Origin: Echinometra lucunter
Lineage: Eukaryota; Echinodermata; Echinoidea; Camarodonta; Echinometridae
Length of the DNA stretch: 64,000 nucleotides
Direction: 5' to 3'
Assembly: GCA_029962745.1 (NCBI GenBank)
Contig: CM057152.1
Coordinates: 28,487,361-28,551,360 of the forward strand
Below, piece after piece: positions 14,201 to 24,086 of the stretch; the first letter of the stretch is position 1, and each line of letters opens with the position of its first letter. The notes beneath the pieces were generated by a model, which was not told the origin of the DNA, made no database searches, and worked only from the letters and a program-made list of their open reading frames with translations. A program made the translations under genes and the position numbers.

Positions 14201-17200
14201 TGGTCCACAGCTTTTTGCCGCCAGGAAGCAAAATATACGCCTCCTGCCTCAAAGGATTTTTTTTTTGCTTCCTCATATCCCATTCACTCGTACACAAAAA
14301 ACACAGAAAAAAAAAACCAGTGGGGGTTTACTGCTAAGGTTTGCCGCTTCATATCTGAACAAGCCTTTACTTCAGTCATACTTTTAGAGACAATTTTATG
14401 TACACAAGATGAAACCCCTACAAATTCTAGTGTAAGTGTTTACTAATGTATTCAAATTTATGCATGTTTCTCTCCAGAACCCTCGGTTACCAACTATTCA
14501 GTTCACCTGCAAGGCATAATGGCATCTGAATAGATGGAATCCAGTTTGCATACATTAGTTGTTGCTATGTTGGACAAGTCTTTAGCAGGTTTTTTTTTTT
14601 AGTTGTCAGGGGAAACTTTGTTCAACAAGTATGCATACAAAAAGTAAACAGGTGTCTATCATCATGTGAATACCTTTTTTTTTTTTTTGGTGCTTACTTG
14701 TCAGAAATTCTCAAATTTTGCCCCCCCCCCCCATTTACAAAAACCTGAATCTGTCTCTGACTCACATTGACACGTCTCAAAATCTTGAGGGTCTGTTGTT
14801 TGAAGCTATCATCCAGCATGGTGTCTGATTCATCAATTACTATGTGAGATACACAGTCCAGGCTGCCAAAACCTTGAAAAGAAAGATGGAGGACAAACGT
14901 TGGTAAAGTCAAGATCTGTTAAGTTTAATTTCATCCTTTACTCATTACACATTCCTTGATGGTTGATCCATGGAATGTCCCATAAATATTTTGAAGTTGA
15001 TTTCATACATTCAAGCAGTAAACATTTCCATCATTGGTGGTTGCACTCTTAAAGGTAGGGGATCCCATTTGCAAATTTTGGGGAACCTCAAGAAACTTAC
15101 GAGGGTCAAACAGGATACAATACTGATCATGTGTACGAAATATCATAGTCATAGGCTTTGCAACTTTTTTGTAAGAAATGAAAAACTATCCCCAATCACT
15201 TTGAGCCATTAGTTTGACAGTTTGAATTCAAACGTATAACATATGAGTGTCCGCGCCAGGAAATGTGTCTTGATCGGTGTGTATAATACTATGTATGGGT
15301 GCGCATACTTGTACTGTGGCGTGTGCAGTGCATTATGCTGTATGTATGTTCACTGGGATATTCCCAGACATGTACATCACTGAATTGGAAAACATGTCCC
15401 TTGACAAAATTTGTATGCAGGCACGTCATTAATCTAATTGCAATTTCTTTTTCATTTTTTCCCCACTAACAAGAAGTTAACAGTTTTGCAGTTTTGAGGG
15501 AAGATCTTAATCATCTACCTCTACAATATGACATGCTATGAAGGTAATTTGATTTGCAGGGCTGCAAAAGGGATCCTCTATCTTTAAGTTGTCTAGACAA
15601 ATATTTACCCTGCCTCACAGCATTAATGATTGGTCCAGGAGTAGATATCATGATATCCGTATATGAACTGAATTTCTTCTCCAGGCCTTTCTGAAATCAT
15701 GGATAAAAATGAAGAGAAAAGAAATCAATACGCTAATATCAGCAATGAATATCAATGATCAAACATTAAGCATACTCACTGAAACTTGAATATTTTGACT
15801 AAATTTCATGAGGTAAGACAAGAAATTTGGGTCACTTCTTTACACAGTGATATATGTGCCTATATAATTACATTTGATTATGGTGTTATATTGGTTCTTT
15901 TATACCTGAGGATGTTTAAAAATAAATAAGACATAAAAATGAAAAAAAGATATACTGGTATCAACAATTACATCTCAAACAATCATCCAACTATCACTAT
16001 CACTTCTGTGCAATTACCGGAATAGTTTCTTTATGAACATATGCCTAACATAATTTTTTTTTTTCACTTCATTTTTAATAATGATTTATGCACACATTAG
16101 CACATATCTTTAGGAGTAAGGTATAAGCCAGTTCGCATTTGTCCCGAATGACCTCAAATATCCAAAGATATTGTAAACATGGAGAGGTCCCTTTTATTGC
16201 ACTCAGAATAGATACTCCCAAACTGACAGAGATGCCTCATGAATATCTTTTATTACCCCTTTTGAAAAGAATGCTTCCACCTGGGTATCATGGAATGCAC
16301 CATGGGAGCACAATTATAATAAGCACATATCAATTATTTGTGTCAGTGGGTTTTAGATTTTTGTATCTAAGAACTGGCTTAGTAAAAGCGATTCTAATAA
16401 ATGGGCAAAATAGCTTGATCTATTACAGTGAAAAATAATGTAAAGGAAAGACCTCAGAAGTAATTCCAATTATATGGTGAAATGGAGTGTGGTCAGTTTC
16501 CTAAGCACATTGATTTGTTACATCTATGAGCAATACATACCAAGCTTGTCTCTCCATCAGCATACTGCAAGGACAGCCCAACAGAGTCTGCAAGAATCTT
16601 GGAAACTTCCTGAATATACACGGAATAAAGGATACTCCATGAAGGCATTAGTTGGTTTTGGTTTGTCAGAAATATGAATGCTTAAACATAATGCATATAT
16701 AAAACATCTAAAAAATCTATTTAAAAAAAGTATCTTTCACTATTTGAATGCATTGCCAGATGATATGAAAGATTGTACCCTAAAATTATTATGATGTGAA
16801 GGATATTAAATGAAAACTCATTTCAGGGGTGTATTTTACAATCAAAAAGTCAAAACTTAGTTTTTGGTCCCCAACATTGAAAATCAACAACGTTGACAAG
16901 AATCACACAGTGCCTGCACACATGTAAAACCAATGAGAGTCCTATTGTGCAACAAACAAAACAAAGCGCTGTGAACGTTATGTGCGAGGCCGTCAGCATG
17001 CAGGGGTCAGAGAGTAGGGAAGAGTGTAACCGTTCTATTGCATTCCTTTCAGACATTTACACTAAAATTCACTGGAAATCATAAATGGTATATCACACGA
17101 TCTCATGTATATTTTAATGCAAGGCGTACAATGTGAGACTATATTTAATCAGTTTCATGCCAATTTTCTTGTTGCTACCAAAACAGTATGGCTTTAAAAG

Positions 17201-20200
17201 AAGTTTTAAATTGATGAGAAAGCTCAATTGCCTCAAATGTAACATTTCAAGTCAAAATTTTAAACCTGTTATTTAATTCATGACAACTGTTACAAAAACT
17301 TGGTATGGGAAAAAAAAGGGATCTCAACTGAGTGATATCACCCAGCTCACTGCAGCCGTAGCTTTTAAACTGCCAAAAACTGAGATGGGAATAAAAAAAA
17401 AAATCATCCAAACTGGCAAAATCAGGAAAGATACTTACCCAAACTTGATGGACAAGCTCCCCTACTGGGACAAGTACAACACTCCTGGGAAGACCGGACT
17501 CACCAACAAAGGTGTCCGTTAGCTTAGACTCCTCCACCAGCCTCTGCATCAAAGGAAGCAGGTATGCCAACGTCTTCCCACTACCGGTCTCTGCAGCACA
17601 TAGTGTGTTCTTGCCCTGTAGGATGACTGGTATGGCAGACAACTACATGGAAATGGGGAGGAGGGAGAAGAGACTCTTAATGTCATGCTTTGAAGAGATA
17701 ATCATTCTCATACCTGACTACACAAGTAAGGATGGACAAATGCAAATCTGTCATAAAGGTGAACTCCAAAATAAGACACGTTTAATTCTAAAGATTATCA
17801 AATATAAGAAGACATGTGAAGGCTACTTATCTAAAATATGAACTTTAACATCAACAACATCAAATGTGAGTTTAACATCAACAGATCATAAATCATCTAA
17901 AAAATCATTTTGTTCAAGCTTGGTACAGAGTATCAATATACACATTTCTCCTGGTACATTTATTTTTAATGCTTCAATATCATTAGTTTTATCTTTAATA
18001 TGGATGTCCTTGTATCTCTTTGGTTCTGCGACTGTTTGCAATTGTGTACAATATCATGTTACCAGATGGTCGCAAACGATCACACAACCATTTGTGAAAA
18101 CCCCCTTAGATGAATAAACATCAAGTAATGTGGCTTAGACACAGTCACCAAAAGTACATATTCTGGCAGTAGGATCTTCTGTCACATCCACCTTCACTTC
18201 TCTTAAGTATTTACTTTCATCTTGAGGTTTTAAATGTTTTCAATCAATAATAAATCTAAAAGATCAATCTCGTGACCCTAAGGCACCTTTCATATCCAGA
18301 GCCCATGTCCCACATGTAAACAAATGTAAACTATAATTACAAACACATTTCAAACTCAACTCTCATATCCCATAGATAAATCTATGGATAATTCTATTCC
18401 CGGATAAGGAATACACAGAGCAAGAATTATGCGAGTGCCTGTGATCATTTTATGCAGAGGTTACGTGAACTAATGGCGAATATTACGCAAAGAGATCCAT
18501 GGTCATCATACGCTACGGCCTGCAGAAAATTTCCTGAAAAACAGATCACTGAATAATGCAAATAGCATCAAATTCAAACGTGCAAATGACACATTCCTTG
18601 CAATCCTACATAAGCTTAAAGCTGCAGGAAAGGGTGCAACAATGCAGAGTTGATAAGCGAGGAAAACCTTGAAAAAATTATGTCTTCACCAGCTTTGGAC
18701 CGTTCTACTACCCCTAAAAAAAAATTCTACCCCTAAAGGTCTGCAGAACACTTGTGTTTCTAAACACAATGTTACATCTTTGCAACAGAGGGAGAAAAAA
18801 TCTTAAAGATCTGAAGGTGAATGATTTTGGCACTGCTACTGGCTCCAGTAGGTACATTTGTCTTGCAAAGGACAAATTGACCAAAATTCACAGGGGAGAG
18901 AAAGATGATGATGCAAGGAGCCAGTGTGGTCGCATGTTGTATGAGACCAAGGATGAACATTGCCCAGTAAAGTCGTTCTATGATTGTATGTCTCACTTGA
19001 AGTCTAACTTTCCCTATTTTTGGCAATGACCAAAATAAAGTGCTCCTCACGACACCATTGACAGGGAGGGGAGATGGGGGGGGGTGCAGGTGGAGATGGT
19101 AGTATTTCATAAAATAACCGTTTTAGTTTGTGGCAGGTTATTTTGTATCGTAGAGATTTCACAACGACCCGGGGGATACACTTCCATTGCGCGGCAACGG
19201 ATATCGCAATACTTCTAGTTTATTATTATTATCATTATCATTATTACTATTATCACTACAACATACCTGTATACTGGTTGGTGTAACTATGTCCATAACA
19301 TCCAATCCCCTTATGAGTGAAAGGTGGAGTTTCAGGTCTTGAAAAGATTTGGCTTTCTTATCCTGACTCTCTGCTTCACTGTCTCCTTTGCTGGTGATTG
19401 ATGGATTCTGCAAGATGGATATTGGGGGGGGGGGTGGGGGAAGAGAAAGACAGGGGGTCAAAGAAGAATTATGAATAGAAAAAACACAGAATGTGAAAGA
19501 CAGGATAAAAAGAATGAAAGAAATTGAGAGAAATATAACACAAGAGAGAAGAGGCAATAGAGAAATAGAGACATATATATAAAGAAACATGAATAAAAGG
19601 TGAAAAATAGATGAGGAAAATATTAACTTCATATCGAAATTCGAAACGTACCGATAGACATTTTGCTCTAGATGTTAGAGGCTCCATTTCACTATACTAC
19701 ATTCAAAATAGGAGCCTTAAATATTACTTCTATAAAAAATTTAGAGTTCAACTGTATACTCTCAACAAACATAAAAGTGATAAGATAGTAGGCTAGTAGA
19801 ACTATGAGTCTGCACAGGTATCAATTAGGGCTTTTAAGGATGTGAAAAGCCACTGGATTCCATGCTTTGATGTTGTTATCCTTTTTTTTTCTCCTTAAAC
19901 CCCCATAATTATTGACCCCTAGATTGCCAGGTGCAGTATTTCAAGGGTTATTTGACACATACTAACTGCAAACAAATTATTTCTTTCAGGTGATTCTTAC
20001 ACTTTAAAACTCTTCAAACAATCAATCTCCCCAGTCCTCTTACTGAGTGATAAAAATATACAAAAGCTGTGAGCAACTTAGCTATGGAAAGTTCTCAAAG
20101 ACTAGAAAAGACATATTGTAAAAAGAAAAAAAAAAGAATGTATATTTATATATATATATATATATATTAATCAAGATAAACAAAATAAACATAAAAAGCA

Positions 20201-21116
20201 CAGAGTGACTGACTTTTTTTTTGTAACATGACTGCTGAGAAAAAAAGTATACATTTACATCATGAAAGTCAGTAGCGTACAACTGTCACATATGTCCTAA
20301 GCGATGGCATTTGTGAATAAGGATTAAGGCTGTTACTGGAGCTTACAATAAATTCTTGAGGGAGCTACCATAAACAGACAGCTCATTGCCCACTGCAAAA
20401 AGAAACTACTCACCCCCTTGTAGGCGAGGATGGTGAAGTAGTCCCCTCTGGATTTGCTAGACTTCCAGCCCTGAGATACAAGCTTTGGAGGGGACAGCTT
20501 GTTGTAGGTCTGATTGAGGTAGTGGTTGAACTCTTTCCGCTTGGAGGAGATGATTTCAGTTCCTGGTCTAGCTGTGAAGATCCGGCCCTTCCACTTGATG
20601 GGACCTCTCCTCTGGCCCTTCTGGAGATCCTGAACCTTCTTCTGCAAGGCCTTGGGAACGCGGATCACTGGCAAATCCGAATCAGGGTTTGAATGTGAAC
20701 TCTACAATATCAGGAAGTATAATCAAGAAAAGAATTACTATTATAAAAGGCATTTCAAAAGCTCTTTAAATTGTAAGTGGTACTTCTTCTAACCAGAGAG
20801 AAAATAAAGTTTCATTTAGCTGAAATCTGAAGATGATTTGTCTCTAGAGCAACAACTGTCTAGCAGTTAATATCTTACAAGAACAAGGTAAAGAGAGAAA
20901 AAAAATAGCATTGAGTATGGGGTCAAAGCCTTGACTGAAATAGGCAATTGCATGACCAGTACTCAAGTTTATCAAGTCCTGTTTTATAGCCCTTCATATC
21001 GATTAAGTACCCATGCTTACCATATATCTATGTGGGTAATATCCCGCAGTGTAAAGAGTTGGAAGGCACATTAGCCTGTGGAATCTTGACACGCATCCAT
21101 GACAGATCTCCATCAT
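5274..21116 (-). CDS. DDX28: DDX28-like mitochondrial DEAD-box RNA helicase (split gene, last exon not found)
   Basis: Coding exons in gene order: 21116-21021, 20701-20414, 19407-19267, 17642-17439, 16609-16541, 15690-15609, 14872-14766, 13944-13834, 9420-9324, 8888-8737, 6170-6078, 5426-5274. All have GT/AG borders and join in phase to 531 codons; one short 3' exon is missing. Helicase motifs in order: Q motif end TPTSIQ (170-175), Walker [10 protein letters not shown] (191-199), STPG motif Ib-like (282-285), DESD motif II (307-310), GAT motif III (350-352), DIASRGVD motif V (470-477), HRVGRVGR motif VI (498-505). DDX28-specific stretches include [13 protein letters not shown] and [18 protein letters not shown]. 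Family role: an RNA helicase of mitochondrial RNA granules, needed for large mitoribosomal subunit assembly. The N-terminus ([16 protein letters not shown]) is Arg-containing and acidic-poor, fitting import. Motif II is DESD rather than DEAD. A partial duplicate block lies in the intron between the exons at 13834 and 9420. Confidence 0.88.
7084..8481 (-). mobile_element. 5'-truncated non-LTR retrotransposon (CR1/L2/Jockey-type RT fragment)
   Basis: Minus-strand translation at 8476-8156 contains NHFADDSN, the YxDD-type reverse-transcriptase catalytic motif as FADD. It is followed by [14 protein letters not shown] and [18 protein letters not shown], standard RT palm/thumb sequences. A second frame at 8101-7895 gives [16 protein letters not shown], and a third continues to [17 protein letters not shown] near 7740. 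At least two frameshifts break it. A pentameric ATTTC tail (7080-7107 on the plus strand) marks the 3' end. ATTTTTAT at 7076-7083 and 8482-8489 is a candidate target-site duplication. It lies in a DDX28 intron, in the same orientation as the gene. Confidence 0.75.
8985..9185. repeat. Polypurine (GA-rich) tract
   Basis: About 200 bp of almost pure purine with GAGA/GGAA units. Long open frames on both strands here are low-complexity artefacts. It lies in a DDX28 intron directly after the exon at 8737-8888 in plus coordinates. Confidence 0.9.
9747..13554 (-). pseudogene. Partial duplicate of DDX28 exons (blocks A and B)
   Basis: 9747-11993 (A) is nearly identical to 13553-15800 (A'), and 11994-13554 (B) to 18924-20487 (B'). 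Differences I noticed are homopolymer or TA-repeat lengths and single bases (for example cattctgctg versus cattatgctg). Duplicated exons, with copy positions: exon 8 at 10138-10028, exon 7 at 11064-10958, exon 6 at 11883-11802, exon 3 at 12476-12336 and a truncated exon 2 at 13554-13492. The Walker A exon and the next exon (block C, 15801-18923) have no copy. The A-B junction falls inside a broken DUF3504 fragment. The A'-side junction cuts exon 2 at a GCTT/AAAGTGG microhomology. As drawn, the copy could not encode a helicase. It may be a real partial tandem duplication or two haplotypes joined by the assembler. Confidence 0.85.
10638..10745. repeat. Dispersed repeat segment, copy 1
   Basis: The stretch from TATTCAAATTTATGCATG through GGCATCTGAATAGATGGAAT is repeated at 14443-14552 as part of block A', and again in a diverged copy at 41355-41478, upstream of the first carbonyl reductase. 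The third copy shows that this piece is an interspersed repeat rather than DDX28-specific intron. Confidence 0.7.
13553..15800. repeat. Block A' of the DDX28 tandem duplication
   Basis: Second copy of 9747-11993, offset about 3,806 bp, carrying DDX28 exons 6, 7 and 8 in the arrangement that continues correctly into block C (exons 4 and 5). I treat this copy as the functional one because its upstream exons are present and in phase. Confidence 0.85.
16738..17206. repeat. Three-copy dispersed repeat, copy 1
   Basis: Shares ordered blocks with 47907-48390 and with about 54560-54905: ACAATCAAAAAGTCAAAAC, CACAGTGCCTGCACA, CAAAGCGCTGTGAA, GTTCTATTGC, TATCACACGAT, and a terminal GCTACCAAAAC..GGCTTTAAA. 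No open frame is conserved between copies. It lies in the DDX28 intron between exons 4 and 5. Confidence 0.7.
18600..19029 (+). pseudogene. Broken Crypton-type DUF3504 domain fragment
   Basis: The plus-strand frame ending at 19029 reads [15 protein letters not shown], then [25 protein letters not shown] and [22 protein letters not shown]. This order (RGRENL, DELTKNH, GRMY, CPVxSFxxYxSxLxP, FWQRP) is that of the DUF3504 domain of the KCTD1/QRICH1/ZMYM family, which derives from Crypton tyrosine recombinases. Upstream, [18 protein letters not shown] fits the same domain in a second frame, so there is at least one frameshift. The 3' part from 18924 belongs to duplicated block B' and so also occurs at 11994-12100. 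It sits antisense within a DDX28 intron. Family assignment is from memory of the domain's pattern. Confidence 0.55.
18924..20487. repeat. Block B' of the DDX28 tandem duplication
   Basis: Second copy of 11994-13554 with DDX28 exon 3 and the start of exon 2. Differences include the length of a G-run (near 19425 versus 12487) and of a TA tract (near 20150 versus 13220), both slippage-prone sites. Confidence 0.85.
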
Positions 21117-21254
21117 GTCAATTTCTGAAAAGATTAAAAGAATATAAAAATTGCACTATACGGTATCAAAATATGTGTGTCTTCACTCTCCATGAATGGT
21201 TGTGATTATTCATTTTGATTTATTGTATGATTTATTAGCCTAATAAATATTTTC

Positions 21255-21302
21255 TCTCTCTCTCTCTCACACCCACACACACACACACACACACACCCAC
21301 AC
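21255..21302. repeat. CT / AC microsatellite
   Basis: A CT run followed by an AC run, just upstream of the DDX28 first coding exon. Confidence 0.9.
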
Positions 21303-21779
21303 ATACATGAGAAGATGAGCATGCAAGCCAATGTTAGTCTCCCTGCCTGGCATGGAGTGCCAGGAGCTGTTTCTCAAAACCAACAAGACAGTCATTTAAC
21401 GAACAACTTAGTAGGTGTTTGTCACTTAAAAAGTCGGCAATAATCGTGATCCAAGTCCCCCCTCATCCACTCTGCACAGTAGCGGTTTGTTGCGTCAGTG
21501 ACAGAATGGGGACCTTATTTCCATCTCATCTGCTCCTACTACACATGAGTGTTTGCATACAGACTGAATGAGATGGGGACTCCTATCACGATTAGTCCAG
21601 GCCAAAAGGCCCATACATATATTGCCAACTCTACCAATTTAGGCGGTAAACTACCGCTTTTCATGGAATTTAACCACATACCTCACTGTACTAAAAACAA
21701 CAAAAATAGTTAAACCGCCAACCGCTTTTTCATTCTTCAGTGCTGCCTGTTGGTAAGTATGAAAGCCTAGTAAAATTAA

Positions 21780-23339
21780 GGCAGTGTATACAGCCACACA
21801 CGGCCTTTACCTTACGGCCACATGCATGTGGCTGTAGCCACAGCATCGACACAAGGATACAGCCACACTCGTCTGAATTTTCACTTATACTCTGTGCCGC
21901 AGCGCTATCGCTAGCGCACTACACAAGCAATGTGTACATTCATGTGACGGTGTGTTGCAAAACCCCAAAACTTGGATCGTCACAAAGGTAACTTTTATCT
22001 CTTGAAATTCACCGACATATAAACAATATTTCTACTTCATTATTGTCACCTGCTTGTCGATCAGGTGAGAATGAAGTGAAAATATTGTTTGTACAGTAAG
22101 TGAAAAGTGAGATAAATCCTTTGTGACGATCAAAGTTTTGCAAGTTGCAACACATACCGTCGCATGAAATACACATTGCTTGTACATGCAGTGCATACAC
22201 TAGCAATAGCTGTTGCTGCACAGAGTACAAGTGGGAATTCAGATGAGTGAGGCTGTATCGTCATGTCGATGCTGTGGTACAACCACACACATGGCCGTAA
22301 GGTAAAGTCTAAACTTTCTATAGCCTCGGGACTTATCGGTAAAGCTCTCATCTGCCACAGTGAAAACTCCTATTAATAACATTTTCTTAAAGGCATTGGC
22401 TAACTTTGTGAGTAGCTGATTTAAAAAATTCTCAAACTAAGATGAAACATGTGTATGAGTACTTGTATTTGTACTCAAAAACCCTGAAACCAACCATAAT
22501 TTGGAATGAAAAAGTGTAAGTTAGACGCAAACGGCGATTTTATTATCCTTCGTCTCACGAGACAATCACTAAGAGGACCACTTTGCTTGGATTTAAAAAT
22601 GCCGTTATGTGCCTCCCGCTGCGTGATACGCCAATACACACAGTACGGTGAGTCATAGGCGCATGCGCACTCCTTATGTCTATTCTGTGCAACCGACCGT
22701 CGTATATTTTTCAAACATTGTTTCACATTTTTGAAATTTAAAATTACTTCCTGTGGATATTATACTTTGAAACTTTCAGACTGGTATTTTTACACTATAA
22801 CCCTTATGTTTATCCCATTTTCAAGTAACAAAACAAGATTTTTTTAAAATCATAACAACGTTAACCAATGCCTTTAAGTAAATAAGATTTTGATAAAATG
22901 TATATACAATGCTACTATCTTAAATATTCTGGTCGGAAATCATATTCACCTCAAATGTGTATATAATCCATCAATTTCCCTTTTTGCACGCCAAGTTGAA
23001 GCCATTCCGGCGATCGCCGTTGCACATAGCTCAAACAACACACACACTTGCACATGCACATTTGCAAACTAGCAACGGCCTGTGAAAAAGTTTCATTGAA
23101 GATCTGGGAGGATAAAGACTCATCGACAATGTTTGTAAGTACCTAAATTTGGTTGATTGAATTGTTCAATAAAAAAAAATCTGTTTTTTGAGCTGGGGAG
23201 CCCCGCATAGGTCATGTAGGTAGGCATAGAAGCTTCCACTGGAATGAGATGCGCAGCCCAAACGCTATACGTTCAGGCCGCCGCAGTAAAACTTCCTAAA
23301 CTTAAGTAAAGACACATGCGTGTGGCTGTATACACTGCC
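21780..23339. mobile_element. 1.56-kb TIR element with internal inverted repeat
   Basis: Outer ends GGCAGTGTATACAGCCACAC and GTGTGGCTGTATACACTGCC are inverse copies. The left flank is TTAA, the right flank TAAA, so a decayed TTAA target site is possible. Inside, 21807-22046 and 22070-22306 are imperfect inverted repeats of each other, centred near 22057. A second TTAA element (22391-22873) is nested in it. No coding region is evident. The element occupies most of the intergenic space between the divergent DDX28 and COX7A2L-like genes. Confidence 0.6.
22391..22873. mobile_element. TTAA-flanked Kolobok-like MITE, nested
   Basis: TTAA (22387-22390) precedes AGGCATTGGCTAAC, and the inverse GTTAACCAATGCCT is followed by TTAA (22874-22877). 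Terminal inverted repeats are about 20 bp with a few mismatches. A TTAA target with AGG termini fits the Kolobok superfamily; piggyBac ends usually start with CCC. At 483 bp without a transposase it is non-autonomous. Confidence 0.65.
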
Positions 23340-23469
23340 TAAATTTAAAATTAAAGCTCATGAGCTAAAAGACAAACATGACAAACATGACAAACATGAC
23401 AAAGTCACCACAAGTTTACTCGAAACTGCACATAGTTTCTGACACATTCACAGCAGTGAACTACTGAGC

Positions 23470-23645
23470 TGTGAAACTGCACCAAGCATGTTCACCAATT
23501 CCTCCGCCGACAGAAGCCGAAGCGCTGCGCCTGCGGCAGCGGAGGAGTTCCTCCAACGCCTAGCTCGGCCCTCGCGCCGCGATCTCATGATCTGGCACTG
23601 GCGCTGCGCTGCCGCTGGCATGGCTGGCAGTGAAATTCACGAGTA
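23470..23645. promoter_or_regulatory. GC-rich, CpG-dense segment upstream of the COX7A2L-like gene
   Basis: A locally GC-rich stretch (GCGCTGCGCCTGCGGCAGCGG, CCCTCGCGCCGCGATC) in otherwise AT-rich DNA, 440-620 bp before the ATG at 24087. Position suggests promoter or enhancer function, but no core promoter motif is certain. Confidence 0.35.
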
Positions 23646-24086
23646 TAACGTCGCTATACTTTTATAAGGACTCAATGAGCCAATTTTAACAATGAAATCA
23701 CTTTTCTCTTTCAAGAGTCATATCATACCGATAATTTCAAGTTCTGGATGATTCTTTAATACGATCAAACTTCAATGCAGTTGAGACATGATGCATGCAA
23801 CATGTGCAATGGGCGCTGACATGTTATACTCGTTCAATTATTTGTTATTAGTATTGCTTTAAATCTTAGACTTAAAAAGTGTTAAAATCATTTTGCTGAA
23901 TTATGAATAAATTTGTACGTGAAATATATTTTGAAAATAAATATCATGCAAATAAAAACTCTGAATATATTTTTTCCCATTCAATGTGCATGTTTCGTTT
24001 GAGAGCTAACTTTCATGGAATCTCGAGCAAATTCAGCCGAGTGAGTATTATTGGATTTTCCTCGCCGAAAGATTTGTTTGTAAACA

